Shown one piece after another: positions 11,359 through 23,275 of a stretch of 64,000 nt of DNA. A model generated the notes under the pieces. That model made no database searches. It worked only from the letters and a program-made list of their open reading frames with translations, and was not told where the DNA came from. Made by a program: the position numbers and the translations under genes. The DNA is from Collybiopsis luxurians FD-317 M1 (taxonomy: Eukaryota > Basidiomycota > Agaricomycetes > Agaricales > Omphalotaceae): positions 13,097 to 77,096 of the forward strand of contig KN834778.1 in the NCBI GenBank assembly GCA_000827265.1. Reading direction: 5' to 3'. Position 1 is the stretch's first letter. Every line of letters starts with the position of its first letter.

Positions 11359-13617
11359 ATGTCAATCAGTAATCATTCAAAGTATCTGCCAACTTCAAAG
11401 GTAAGCCCTTTTCATCTTATTTTACTTATCATTCTTTTCTTATTAACTTTGACTTATTAGTGCACATGAATTTCCAAGTCCCCTCCCAAAGATAAAAATT
11501 CCATGTACAAAGATTTGGACAATGAAGAAGAGGACAAGTTAGATGATGAGTTGCAGAAGGAGACTTACACTGAAAGGTCACAACATTTGAAAAAGCAGAA
11601 GGTGAAGTCTAAATCTCCAACTCCTCACATCACTCATGCTTACACTCAGGCAAAAAAGTCTAGTACATCTCCTATCTTATTCTTTTTTTCATTTTTCTTA
11701 TTTTTCCTTGTGCAAAGATGGACCAACTGAAGAAGCTTTCACCAGCCCTTTCCTTAAAGATGAAGTCAAAAGAGGCCCCTGTCAGTTGTGCTCCTTTTAT
11801 GACTTCCATCAAGATATTGAACTTCATTTTACCCAGCAAAACTAAACCTGCTGCAAAGCATGCCAACAAGAAGGCTGCTTCAATAAAGTCAACACCATTA
11901 CTTTTCGATACCAATTCTCAGGCCAATGCAAGCAATAAGGCCCCTACCAGCTCTTTGTCCACCAAGGGCAAAGCTGCTGAAGTTCCCTTTGCTTCAGCTC
12001 CATCTGCCAAGTTAGCCATTCCTAAGAAAATGGCTCCCAGCTATTATTATAAGTCCATGTCCATTCCCAGGGTACCTTTTGCAAAGGTGATCTCTTTATC
12101 AGGTGGTTTTTTTGTCAATTTACATTTTACTCCCAAAGGTATCTCTTTTGCCAAGGAACCTTTGAAGGTAACGGTGCATACTTCTACTTCTTGTATTCAT
12201 AATTTTTTTTTTTATTAATTTCATCTTTCTTTTGACAGAATTTCCTTGCAACTCAGTTCAAAGTTCCCAGCTTCAAAATCAAGCCTCAATTACTCAAAAC
12301 TGGTATTGTTACATTGGGCAGTGAGCACATGTTGACCATGGAGGACCTTTAATTGGTTGCGGCTCCCCTTGTCATAAAGCTAGTATGAACATCTATTCCT
12401 AACCCCTATTCATTTCCCTTTTACTATACATCTTTCACATGACTGCATTTATAACTAACTTTCATATCAATACCTTTTGGACATACAACTTCTCCACTCC
12501 ACACAGTATCATTGTTCTTTTTCTATTTTGTTCCCACTGTCATTGTTTTATTAATGAACTGTCCTTGTTTCTCTTCTTGCATCTGTCACATGACCACATC
12601 CTCCATACCTTTTATTCTTGTAGCTGTCACTTAGCTATTGTCTTCCAGTAGCATTAGTCCCTCTTACAGCTTACTACAGTATATATACCTACCATCTGTA
12701 ACCTGAGTCCCCATCTTGATCTTTCTGTCAATTGGGACCAGGTGAGTATCCTGCTTGTACCAGTAGACTATTTAATTAACTCTGTCAATTGAGACCAGGA
12801 CCAGCTTCTGTTTAAACTGATCACTGTGCTCTTGAAAGTCACTCCACTGTATACCGCTTTGTGACACCCCTCATCAAAGTAAATTCATTCTTTCTCATGT
12901 GAGTCTTTAAAACTTAATTGATCACTCTTTATTTTTTTTTAGATAAACAATCCCAATGACTGTTGTGTGTGCTGTGCTTTGGAAGGTCTGAAATGCAAAA
13001 TTACCCACTTCTCTAGCAAGTGCAAGCCCTGCAAGACCAAGGAAATCTTCTGCACAAAGGCTCTCACATTGGACAGTTTATCAACATTGATGGACTCCAT
13101 CAACTGGCACATTCAATTCAGCAAGCCAGATACATTGTCAATTCTTATGATCTATTTTCTTCTATTTTTAACTTTCTTTTTATTAGTGGTGTAAGAATGA
13201 CTCCTGACTGCATACCAAACTCATCTTGTGCTCAATAATGCACAGGCAATGCTCATTCAACATATCTTGATGGTCAACAACCTCAAGACAATGTACTTTG
13301 CCACTATTGCCAATCTCTGTTCTTCAATTGACAAGCCTGTCTCAGTGCTGCAGCAGCTTGGGGAATTGATGCCTGGTCATCAGTTCACCTTCAATGAGTT
13401 TTATTTCCTGACCACTTTTTGTGACTGGAATAGTCCTTTCAACTTTGCCAATGCTCCCACCAGCAGCCTCACTCTTTTTCACTGGCTTAAATTTGTGCAG
13501 CAGAACTCTGCCTTCACCAACCTTTCTGTGGTCATCAATTCAGAGAGTTCAAATATGGGTCCTGGAATGCTTGAAGAATCTTCAACTACCTCTGGCACAT
13601 CAGAAAAAGTCCCTTAA
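11359..13617 (+). pseudogene. Degenerate multi-exon gene with a Zn2Cys6-spaced cysteine cluster
   Basis: Exon 1 (11359-11400, MSISNHSKYLPTSK) joins in frame to 11479 through a GTAAGC...CCAAG intron, giving an acidic/basic Lys-rich segment. A Ser/Ala/Lys-rich exon covers about 11,718-12,168. An intron at 12169-12238 (GTAACG...GACAG) leads to a short exon ending TAA after HMLTMEDL. After a further TTTTTTAG acceptor (about 12,942) comes CCVCCALEGLKC, then C-x2-C-x6-C, with overall spacing C-x2-C-x6-C-x8-C-x2-C-x6-C as in fungal Zn(II)2Cys6 clusters. A final open segment (13,204-13,617) is followed by a shared repeat flank. One stop between the Cys exon and the last exon, plus the TAA, suggest decay. 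Function unknown. Fungal transposon-rich regions commonly hold such lineage-specific genes; whether this was element-borne is inference. Confidence 0.5.
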
Positions 13618-13750
13618 GTCCAGGTTGCCCAGAAATACCCCTCAAATTTTAAATAGCCTCAGAATCCCTCAAAATCCCTAAGGTACCTGAGAACTCTGGG
13701 GATGATTTCAAATGATCTCAGGGCTCTCAGAGAGCCCAGGGAGACTGAGA
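13585..13750. repeat. Repeat flank shared with 25,160-25,237
   Basis: The words CATCAGAAAAAGTCCC, AGTCCAGGTTGCC and ATACCCCTCAAATTTTA with following 'CCTCAGA' occur here and again at 25,160-25,237 with a few substitutions. The copy here is the 3' end and flank of the Cys-cluster gene; the other copy abuts the right-hand 372-bp LTR. From 13,750 to 14,536 I see no gene, only short frames. Confidence 0.55.
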
Positions 13751-14536
13751 TTAGACATAAAGGAGAAGCAGCAATTGTAGCAAAGATCTGTAAACTGGGA
13801 TGGGAGGGAGGGTGACAAAAAAGTGCGCAGAAAGCAATTAAACTAATCTAAAAAGAAATCAGCACTAAAAACTAATTGAAATGCGACCAATCTGCACACT
13901 TAGAGCCTAAATATCTGAGATCTGACAATCAAGAATGCTTTGAGAGGCTCTAAACTGTGTACAGAACTGTGCAGATCTGATAAGAACTCTGTTAAGTGAG
14001 ATTGGATTGAAATATGTGGCAGAGCCATACCAGATCCCTTGTATCTGAGACCAACTGTGTGCAAGGTAGTGGGACTGTGCAGATGTAAAGGATGTACAAA
14101 ACTCAAAGTGGTGGGAGTTAGGGTGAGAAAGGCTACTGCCACAAGTGATGTCATTGACCTTCTCATTGCAGCCTCTGCTCAGAACTCCAGCACTGCAGTG
14201 AGAATAACATCCCAAGTAGCAATACCCTGCCTGACTCAAAGTAACAAAGCTAGAATAGCATAGAACACTAAAGCTAGCTGAATGTCCTGAAAACTCTGCA
14301 CTTATCCTAAAACACCCAGCAGATGTAACACAAAAGTGTTCACTGTGTGAGAACGGCTGATGCTATACAGACTGTGTGGTATCACCATCAAGTATACATG
14401 GTGGCAAACCTCTGACACACACAAATAGTCCATACACTCCACTGTTATTGAGTATAGCACATATGAAAATTTTAGTTCATAACTTGGCGAGTTGAGAACT
14501 AAAAATTTAAACTTGGGCTACACACTGCATACGAAT

Positions 14537-14908
14537 TGTAACCAAAATAAGTAATTTGAGTCATAGAGTGTAATAGTAACCAGTATTGGGTAGTTATTGC
14601 ATCAACATGATTCACCATCATGAGAGAGTTCTCACAGTTTATTGAGTCATTTGGGTTGGATGAGTCAATGGAATATGTGTGTGAATGACTCAGTCAAAAT
14701 GACTAGTTGAGTCATTGACATGACTAGATTGACTACACAATGAATCAATGAAGTCATTGGACTAATGGCTTGTTTAAGTGCAAATAAGTAGTGCTACAAA
14801 AGATAAAAGGCCGATTTAGTAGTAGGTAATCTGTAGTATATTATAGGTAGTTCAAAAATGAAAATAAATTGAGGCAATGAATGCAGTTGTTAGGACATGT
14901 TTCTAACA
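14537..14908 (-). repeat. 3' LTR (372 bp)
   Basis: Direct repeat partner of 24747-25118 with about 98% identity (8 mismatches counted by eye). In element orientation it starts TGTTAGAAACATGTCC and ends GGTTACA. It contains several GAGTCATT/AATGACTC words (for example around 14,644 and 14,714), which form small palindromic clusters. Confidence 0.75.
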
Positions 14909-14922
14909 TTACCCCCTCTTTA
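14909..14922 (-). other. Polypurine tract
   Basis: Minus-strand AAAGAGGGGGTAA directly abuts the TGTTAG start of the 3' LTR. This is the usual position and composition of the plus-strand primer of Ty3/gypsy elements. Confidence 0.65.
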
Positions 14923-15028
14923 AGCTTAAGCCATCTGTCCTTGCATTGTTGTTAATTCATTTTGTGCTTCAATGGCAGTATTGAACACTTTGTGTGATTA
15001 GACCACTCAAAAGCATTGAAATACTGAT

Positions 15029-15400
15029 TGCCAAACAATGTAATTCCATTTGCATGTCTGCCATGTATAGGTTTTAAATGATATGAGTAAATATCTAATT
15101 GCCAAACAATGTGGCATCATTTAAACATATGCCATATATAGTTTTTCAATGATGCAAGTGAATATCTAGTTGCTAAACAATGTGGCATCATTTATACATG
15201 TGCCATATATAGGTTTTAAATAATGCAAGTGAATATCTAATTGCCAAACAATGTAGCATCATTTATACATATGCCATATATAGTTTTTCAATGATGTAAG
15301 TGAATAACTAGTTGCCAAACAGTGTGGCATCATTTATATGTATGCCATATATAGTTTTTTATGATATGAGTGAGTAACTAGTTGCCGATCAGCATAATGA
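15029..15400. repeat. Tandem repeat, about 71 bp x 5
   Basis: Units start near 15,029, 15,099, 15,170, 15,241 and 15,311 with TTGCCAAACAATGTGGCATC, continue with CATTTATACATATGCCATAT, and end with AATGATGTAAGTGAATAACTAG; a sixth partial unit starts near 15,383. Divergence between units is moderate. The array sits inside the LTR element, between the 3' LTR and the antisense accessory gene. The stretch 14,923-15,028 and 15,401-16,020 has no recognisable gene, though an upstream exon of the accessory gene may lie there. Confidence 0.75.
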
Positions 15401-16020
15401 ACTTTATATATGTGAAGATTTTGATTGGTGGGAGCAATAAGCATCAGAAAAACACCAGTCTAAGTGACAGATATGAAGTTGAGAATGTAATTATTCTTTT
15501 TGGTAATTGCATCATTTATCCATATGTTGTGGCAAAATTATGGTACCTTGATAATTGAATGATATTTGATTAACATTTATATAAATATGTGGTTCAAGCA
15601 ACACATATTAAGTTGGGCAATTGTCTAATAATTCTCACAGATTTAATTTCGGAAATATTGGCTATTCATGGGACCTGGCACTTTGCTGTCAAAAGATCTA
15701 TTTGTATTCCCATTGTCCTTATTTATTTTATTTTATCTTTTTGCCACCTCCTTTTGCATGTGCAACATCCTTCTTTTTCCTTTCAAGTTTTTCACTTATA
15801 CTGTATAACCCATATTCCAGGCTGATAAGAATGTTTGTTACCTCAGAATAATTATTATATTGATTCCAAATTCACTTTTTAAAGGGCCTGCAATTTTGTA
15901 TTTTTATCCTCATCATTCCTTTGAATCTTATTCTCACCAGCCTTCCATTGCATGTCTCTATGACTAGCCCTCTTGCTACCACTTTTACTTCTTAATTCAA
16001 TATCAATTTGTCTACACATC

Positions 16021-17073
16021 CAGCTTCACAAGATCCTCGTAAGGATGTCACTCAAAATAGTAGCTCCAACCCACCGGACATGTAAATTTTTGATTGTCTT
16101 CTTTGTGATTTGTTTTCTGACATCAGTCTAGCAGTTCTATTCCCATTGTCAACCACAAATCCACCAGTCCAAATGTCTCCAGACCTATTTTTTCCTCAAC
16201 ATCTTGTAACTTCTCAGGAACTAATCCTGTACCAAGGTTTGTTCATTTTCTATTAATATTTTCCTTTTTTAATATGTGTCTTATTGGTAGCTCCTCCTCC
16301 TTATCATCCATCATTTCACCAGGTGTAACTGCACCTAATGCACAAATTCCTTTGTCCAATCAAGCTAACCCATTCACTATTGATTTGGACAATATTCCAA
16401 GAGTGGACTCTATTCAAGGGTAAGTTTTGTTGTTATTCCTGTCACTAGCATTTTCTAAGTTGATTGTAGCATTGCTGATGTACCACCTATTCCTTTTCCC
16501 AACTTAACCATACCAGTCCCCCTTGCAGTCTCTTTATTAAATATTCTTGGTCAATCTGTACTTGCTGTTAATGTTGCTGACACCTCAGCTGTCTTCACTA
16601 TTGTTGATTCAGTTTTGCAAGACATTCAGAAGGCTGGTCATATCATGGCTAGTGGGGACCAACTTGACTCTCTCTCACAGGTTGGTATTAGCTTGGTTGC
16701 AAAGGTTGACATTGCACTTTCTGCTATCCACTTTGTTGAGCAAGTCAGAGATGATATCCTTTGTTCTAATCCACTTGCATTGGATACTGCTACTTTGTTC
16801 TATGGTATTTCTATTCCTTCTGTCGCTGATAGTTTGAAAAGGTATGTGAATGGTTATGAATTTATTATTTCAGCTTATTAAATTTTGCTTCTTTTTCCTA
16901 GTTTTTCTATTCCCAAGTCACTATCCTCTTTGACTACCTCTTTACCCACATCCTTCAATGATGCTGTTACTGTTTGTGCAGCTGTTACTCCCACTCCTAA
17001 GCCTGCTCCCAAACGGCGCACTCGCTCTGCATACAAATGCCATTCCAGTGATAATCAGGCATCTAAAAATTGA
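16021..17073 (+). CDS. Multi-exon gene of unknown function, antisense inside the LTR element
   Basis: Five exons join in frame without a stop: up to 16081, 16135-16236, 16291-16419, 16470-16841 and 16902-17073. The introns are 50-60 nt with donors GTAAAT, GTTTGT, GTAAGT and GTATGT and AG acceptors. The visible product is at least about 278 residues. It has a Ser/Pro-rich N-terminal part, an acidic linker (FTIDLDNIPRVDS), a predicted helical core (LLNILGQSVLAVNVADTSAV ... IHFVEQVRDDILCSNPLALD) and a basic tail (TPKPAPKRRTRSAYKCHSSD) ending TAA-free at TGA 17071-17073. The start exon is not located; an acceptor is at about 16,020. No known domain is recognised. It lies between pol (stop at 17,340, opposite strand) and the 3' LTR. 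Retention of frame across four introns, while gag-pol is full of stops, suggests selection or recent capture. Confidence 0.6.
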
Positions 17074-17339
17074 CATATGTATTATTCAAACACTTTCCTT
17101 ATATACCTTCTTGGGCTGGTCAATGCATCCTACTTTTTACTTATTTATCTCTTCCCTCATACACAAGATATATTTTAAATATTATTTTTTGACTTATCCT
17201 TTTCTTTTCTTTTGGATGTACTTTTGTTACTACTGGTTTACAATTTGTAGTTAAGAATGAGATGTTGCTATTTATTATAACTCTGATGTGAGTTTTAGCG
17301 TTGAATTTAGTGAAGTTAGTTACAGGTTTGTCAGATCTC

Positions 17340-18638
17340 TTAGGTTTTCTTAGACAGTTTTTGTAGTTGTGCTTGCAAGGCCTGAGGCTTTCTTGGATAT
17401 TTCTTTTGGAAGTCTTTGATGGCTTGTACTGCACCAGACAGATGACTCAATGGTTTCCAAGTATCATCTTCGGGTCCATATTCCGCCCATCTCACTAAAA
17501 ACTTAAGTGTTCTTCTAAAATACTTTGAATCAATAATTTTTTCAACCTCAAAATTCTCATCTCTCTCAATCTCAACTGGTGGTAGTGGTAGTGGATTGTG
17601 TCCTGGTATATCATCTTTGCTTACTGGCTTAAGTAGACGTACATGAAAAACATCATGGATTCCTTTTAAACTTGTTGGTAGCTTAAGCTTATAAGCATGT
17701 GTAGAAATGCATTTTACAATCTCAAATGGTCCTATCCATTTCCAGTCTAGTTTCTTCATTTTTCTCTTGGTGCAAATATTCTCAGTGCTTAGCCACACTT
17801 TATCCTCTTTCTTCCATTTTGGTGTAGGTTGTCAGTGTGCATTGAAATATTTTTCTGAGTCAATATTTGCCTTAGCAATTTGCTCCTTAAGGAATGTATG
17901 AATATCAGAAAGGTTTTCTGCTACTAGTTTAGCAGCATGATTTCCAATTCTTTCTACAGAGATTGACAACCTTGGGTGATATCCCTTATTAGCAAAGAAT
18001 GGTGTAATTCCAGTAGTTGAGCTTGATGTATTATTGTGAACAAATTCAGCTAATGGAAGTAGCTCTTCCCAGTTGTCTTGTTCATAATTGACATAAATTC
18101 TAAGATACTGTTCTAGTGTTTGATTGGTACATTCAGTTTGTCCATCTGTCTCTGGATGGTAGGCTGTAGACAGATTTGACTGTATTTCTAACATGGAGCA
18201 AAGTAACTGCCAAAATGTAGATACAAAGATAGTACCTCTGTCTGATACAATATCAGCTGGTAATCCATATTTAGAAAATACATGTTTAATGAATTGTTTG
18301 GCCAGTGTTGCTGCAGTGTCAGTGGTATTGCATGGAATAAAAATTACTTGTTTAGTCAATCTACACACAACCACCATGATAGCATCATATCCATTTGATT
18401 CTGGCAATGACACTATATGATCCACTGAGATTAAACTCCAAGGTCTTTCTCCAATTGGCAAGGGTTTTAGTAGTCCAAATTTTTGTTTCTGAACTGTCTT
18501 AGCTCTATTACATATGTGGCAGTTTCTTATGTATCGCTCTACAAATTTCTGTAATCCTGGCCAAAAATAGGACTTGGTAATTGCTTGAACTGTCCTGCGA
18601 GTTCCTAAGTGACCAGCTAGTTTATGATCATGATACAT
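17340..18638 (-). pseudogene. Integrase and chromodomain of the LTR element
   Basis: From 18638 the frame reads the integrase zinc-binding region ending CHICNRAK (HHCC type), then SVDHIVSLP (first catalytic Asp), IVSDRGTIFVSTFW (second Asp) and HPETDGQTECTNQTLEQYLR, the block holding the catalytic Glu. In this block the usual Arg after QTE is Cys, a CGN-to-TGN type change. After a TGA at about 17,829 the frame continues with WIGPFEIVKCISTHAYKLKL and HDVFHVRLLKP (GPY/F-like module). It then reads EVEKIIDSKYFRRTLKFLVR and WAEYGPEDDTWKP, a chromodomain, which places the element among the chromoviruses. Integrases of this class insert cDNA; the chromodomain is thought to guide targeting to modified chromatin. 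Stop codons make this copy non-coding as it stands. Confidence 0.85.
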
Positions 18639-20360
18639 TTATACTGTGTGTAATTGCAGGTTGTTATGATCTGGTACATATATTCTCCCCCTCCTTAAGA
18701 TAAGTCCCTCTTCAAAGTGCCATCCCTCTTGTCCTCTATTTATTTGTTCCTCAGCACCTTTTATATACTTATCTTTAGGAGCTTTCTGAATTTGTGCCAA
18801 GTGTGCATCCTCATTAATCAGCAAACTTGCAAGCAACTGCCCTGGCTTTAACATAGCCTTTTTATTAGCTGCATTTGCCTGTTCAACATCTGACTTTTTA
18901 GGATATACATCTGCTCTTCATGTCAAGGCATCTAGTTTGAGTCCTAAATGGCCTGGTCAATAGTTAACCACAAAGTCAAATCCTGATAAAAATTCTGACC
19001 ATCTGACCTGATGTCAACTAAGTTGTTTAGTTGTGGTAAAATATTGAAGGTTATTGTGGTCTGAGTATACCTGAATTGTATATTTTGATCTGTCAAGGTA
19101 AGTCCTCCAATGTTTGAATGCTTCTACAATGGCTAACAATTTCTTATCATAAATGTCATAATTTAATTCTGCTGCTTCCATTGACCTTGCATAAAATGCT
19201 ACTGGGTGTAATTTCTTTGTAATAGCATCTGGCTGTGATATAATTGCTGCAATTGCATAGTCTAATGCATCAAATTCTACCACAATTGGCAGTTCAAAAT
19301 TAAAATGTCTTCTAATTGGTGCTTCCTGGAATGCTTGTTTCAGCAACTGAAATACTGTTTCACATTGAGTGCTCCATTCCCATGCTGTGTTTTTACCTGT
19401 AAGTCTGATTAGTGGTTTAGCAATTCCTGAATAATTATCAATAAACTTTTTGTAAAAATTTGCAAACCCTAGAAATGACTGTAATTGCTTTACAGTCTGA
19501 GACCTTGGCCAGTCAATAATAATTTGAACCTTTGCAGGATCTATCTTGACTTCTTCTGGTATAATGATAATTCCCAAACATTCTACTGATTGAGTATGAT
19601 CTTCCAACCTTTGCAATACTCTCCTAATGTGCTCTTTATGTTTTCCCTTATTGTTAGAGTAAATTAATATGTTATCCAAGTATACAATGACAAATATATT
19701 TACTATATCATGGAAAATGTTATTCATAAAGTATTGAAAAACAGCTGGAGCATTTGTCAATCCAAAAGTCATTACTAAGTATTCAAATACACTATATCTT
19801 ATGCGAAATGCAGTTTTCCATTTATACCCTTTAGCTACCCTGATATTATAATATCCATCCCTAAGATCTAATTTAGAGTATACTTTTGCACAGCGTAATT
19901 GGTCAATCAAATTTCCAATTAATGGTAAAGGATATCAATCCTTCCTGGTGAGCTTATTTAAGGCTCTATAGTCTACACATAACCTTAAGCTTCCATCCTT
20001 CTTTTTAACAAAAAGTACTGGTGCTCCTATAGGTGATATAGAAGGCCAAATGAAACCTTTTGCCAGCATGTCATCAAGGTAAGTTTTTAAGGCTTTCAGT
20101 TCAGGTTCTGACATGTTGTATAACCTTTCAATTTTAGAAAGTTCATTATCAATAGTTTCAATTTTAATGTCATATAGCCTATGCTCAGCTAGCCTTGCTG
20201 CTTCATTAAATGAAAATACCTTGGCAAGTTGATGATATTCCTGTAATACATGTTTCTCCAACAGCTCTCCTATATTTTTATCCACTTTAGTGTTCTCTTC
20301 CTTTGCTGATCGTAATACCACTGCTTCCCCTTCAGTGATTGCTAGAGTAATATATGCCAC
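18639..20360 (-). pseudogene. Reverse transcriptase-RNase H of the LTR element
   Basis: The same frame as the integrase carries [30 protein letters not shown], then a TGA where RYPLP begins, KLDLRDGYYNIRV, FGLTNAPAVFQYFMN and VYLDNILIYS. The last is the catalytic YxDD box with the second Asp changed to Asn. RNase H follows: VEFDALDYAIAAIISQ (first Asp), then NYDIYDKKLLAIVEAFKHWR, where the expected catalytic Glu of 'DKELLAI' is Lys. The connection to integrase (HQVRWSEFLSGFDFVVNY, then LINEDAHLAQIQK) is interrupted by several stops. The active-site losses are G-to-A or C-to-T type. The enzyme would copy element RNA to DNA in a functional copy; this one cannot. Confidence 0.88.
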
Positions 20361-20552
20361 TCAGGCATTCTGCCCTTCCCTCAGTAAGTTATAGAACTTC
20401 ACAGCATCTATCAAGTCAATTGATGAGGGCTCTTCTTTCAACCCTTTCTGTTCTTAACTTGGTTCTTCAACACTTGTTGCAGCTAAATTTTCTTCTGAGT
20501 TAAATGCAAAGGTAAGTGTTTTTCAATTAATCTTTGGGTTATGTTTCCTTAA

Positions 20553-20876
20553 CTATGGTAATCCTAGCACAATATTAGCTGACAGATGTAATGTTGTTAC
20601 TAGTAATTTCTCAATTGACTCTGTTCCATCATCAAACCTTAATGTAGCCTTGAACTTGTGAGTAATATTTTTAGCAGAAGTTGAATTTCCATCAAATAAT
20701 GTTAATGGAATTGATTGTTTCAATTTTTGTAAATACATAAGATATTGTTGAGCTAAACCTTGGTCAATGAATGATCTTAATGCTCCTGAATCAATAAGTG
20801 TTGGAACTCTTTGTTGATTAAGTTTAGTAGTTATTATGAATGAGTGTCTATCTGATGATTGTAAATTATAGATCAC
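20553..20876 (-). pseudogene. Retropepsin-like aspartic protease of the LTR element
   Basis: The frame reads VPTLIDSGALRSFIDQGLAQ, the 'LIDSGAS.sFI' active-site motif of gypsy retropepsins, here with Leu-Arg after Ala. The C-terminal ANIVLGLP matches the 'iiLGmpWL' block. It is in the pol frame, -1 relative to Gag. The stretch 20,361-20,552, between protease and RT, contains stops in the same frame. Confidence 0.8.
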
Positions 20877-22948
20877 TCCTCTGAAAACACCTTCTGAGTT
20901 GTTAGCAGTTGATCCCAGCCCTCAGTCTTCTGAGTTGACTACACTTTTCCCTGTTCCTTTAATTCTTCCTAGATCAATTCCATTTTTTCTTCATCCTTGA
21001 TAGTAAATGTAGCTCTTTCCTGGACAGAGTCTCTAAACTCTGATAGTTGAGACACTTCTACTTTCTCAATTTCTTGGCAATTCTCACAAGTACATGCATT
21101 ATCTTTCCCTGTTTCTGTGGCCCTTAATACTGACTCTTTAGATTTTCTATTTTGACAGCTGCACCCAAAATGTCCTGGTGCACCACATACATAACACAAC
21201 TTTTCTTTTCTTCCGTGTTCCCTCTCCTCAGTTGAAAGTGTGTTAGTGAAAGTTGCCCTTTCTTGTATGCCAGTATTGTTACAGTTTCCATTCTGATTAT
21301 TTCTGCCAGCTGTTTCATTACTACCCTGATTGTTATTTCTCTGTGCAGTACCTTCATTACCTTTTCTTATATTACCATAATAGGAAGTGTTTATTCCAGC
21401 CTCTTGGAATGCTTCCCTAGATTCATCTAAATTAATCAATCTTTCAATGACTCCTTCAAAGGTAAGATATTCTTTCTACAAGAGTAAGTCAATTACATAG
21501 GTCTCAGTGAATCTGTTTGAGTAGTCTCCAGCGAGAGCCTCCTCATTATATCCTGTCTTGAGTGCTGCATCTTGGAACCTTACTAGGAAGTTTGCAAAGA
21601 CTTCATTGGGTTGCTGAACTGTAATATCTAAAGCTCCTTGAGAATATAACTGTTCATCATGAAAACCAAACAACTTACTGAGTTACCTTACAAATGCAGG
21701 CCATTCATGTAGTACTGTTAAGTATGATGAAGGATCAATCATTTCTCTCTTAGTAAGATTTTAATAATACCTTGCTGCTGCTCCTGTCAACCATGATGCA
21801 GCATATGTGACCCAGGACTGTTGAGTTTTATAAATCGTTGGTTTAGCTAAAAACATTTAGTAACAGTCTGATAAAAAGGTATGCCATAATGCCCAGTTAG
21901 TACCATCAAATGGTTCTGATTTCCTAATTTCCAGCCTTGATTCCCTAGCAATTGCTTCTTTTTCTTCTTCATTTCTGCATCTTCTTCCTTCCAGTGTTCC
22001 TTCTGGTCCTTGTGGTCCTTGAGGTCCTGGTACTCCATCTGTCCCTGAAGGTCCTGGGGGTCCAGGTGGTCCACTCAATCCCATTGTTCCTGATGGACCT
22101 GCTAGTCCTATAATTCCTTTGGGACCAGGGGGTCCTGGTGAGCCTGGTGGTCCATTCCACATTACTTGTGGTAGTATGGCTGACTGTATATAAGGTTGTT
22201 CTTGTGGCATCAAATGTGCCATTTGCTGTGGTACAAACTGATTGTTAATTGGAGGAGGTGAAAACCCTTGTGTCCACATAGCTCCTGCTTGTCCTGGAAT
22301 AAATTGGTTAGTAAATTGGGAACCCAGTACATGCCTAGATGGTCCTGTCTGTCCTTGCCTAGCTTGCCTACTATATGCAGGTGGAACTGATACTCCCCTT
22401 TGATTTCTTACCTGAGCATCATCACTTATTCCCATACTTACTGGATTTCCAATATTAGTATATTCCATTCCTATCTTTTTCATAGCTATATTTTGGTGAC
22501 TCCCTTCTGGAACAATTCTTGATATTTCAACAGTATCAATATCTTCAAACCTAGTTTCTTTATTAGTATTTGATTGTATCTTACCTTCTCTGGGCAACAC
22601 TCCTTCATTTGTCTCCTCAACCTCTATTAATACTTCCCTTCCTTTCCCTTTAAGTTCTCTAGGGATCCTTGGTGGTGATTGAAGAGTTGGTACTGATGCC
22701 ATTGTATCCTGTTCAGATGGTACTCTTCCAAATCTCATACCAGTTGACAATATTGGTTGAAACTGTTGGACATTAAACCTAGTTGGATAGGTGTTACTGT
22801 CTATGTGTAATTCAGAAGTGGACATCCTACTTCTGGCTAATGATCTTAACACATTGTTTTCCATTTCTTGATATTCTCCAACCATTCTTGCTAACTTAAT
22901 TATTTGTTCAGACATAGGATTATCATTCAAAATATTTGTGTCTGGATA

Positions 22949-23187
22949 ATAAGCTTTAACTGGATCAATATTTACCAACTTTCTCAGTTGATCAAATTCT
23001 GCAAGGATATTTGGGTTTTGAAATATTTGTATCAAATATGTTGGTACTCTAGACTCTTCAATTCAATCAATCCCTCTGACCATTTGTATCCATTTCCCTG
23101 GTGTGAGATTGGGATCTCTTATCAGACCCATGGATCTTATTAAACTTTCAGCTCTTCTTGCAACATCTGCAGCTATTTGTTGAGACC
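22949..23187. repeat. First copy of gap-flanking duplication
   Basis: These 239 bp are repeated at 23276-23514 on the other side of the N run with no difference I can see. The duplication is within the Gag frame and the offset (327 positions including the Ns) happens to preserve frame. Confidence 0.9.
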
Positions 23188-23275
23188 NNNNNNNNNNNNN
23201 NNNNNNNNNNNNNNNNNNNNNNNNNNNNNNNNNNNNNNNNNNNNNNNNNNNNNNNNNNNNNNNNNNNNNNNNNNN
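23188..23275. other. Assembly gap (88 N)
   Basis: A run of 88 N. Because identical sequence ends before it and restarts after it, it most likely marks a scaffold join between contigs with an unmerged overlap. Confidence 0.97.

Noticed and set aside
15029..15400. CRISPR-like array
   Set aside because: Units are contiguous diverged 71-bp repeats without alternating unique spacers, and the window is eukaryotic.
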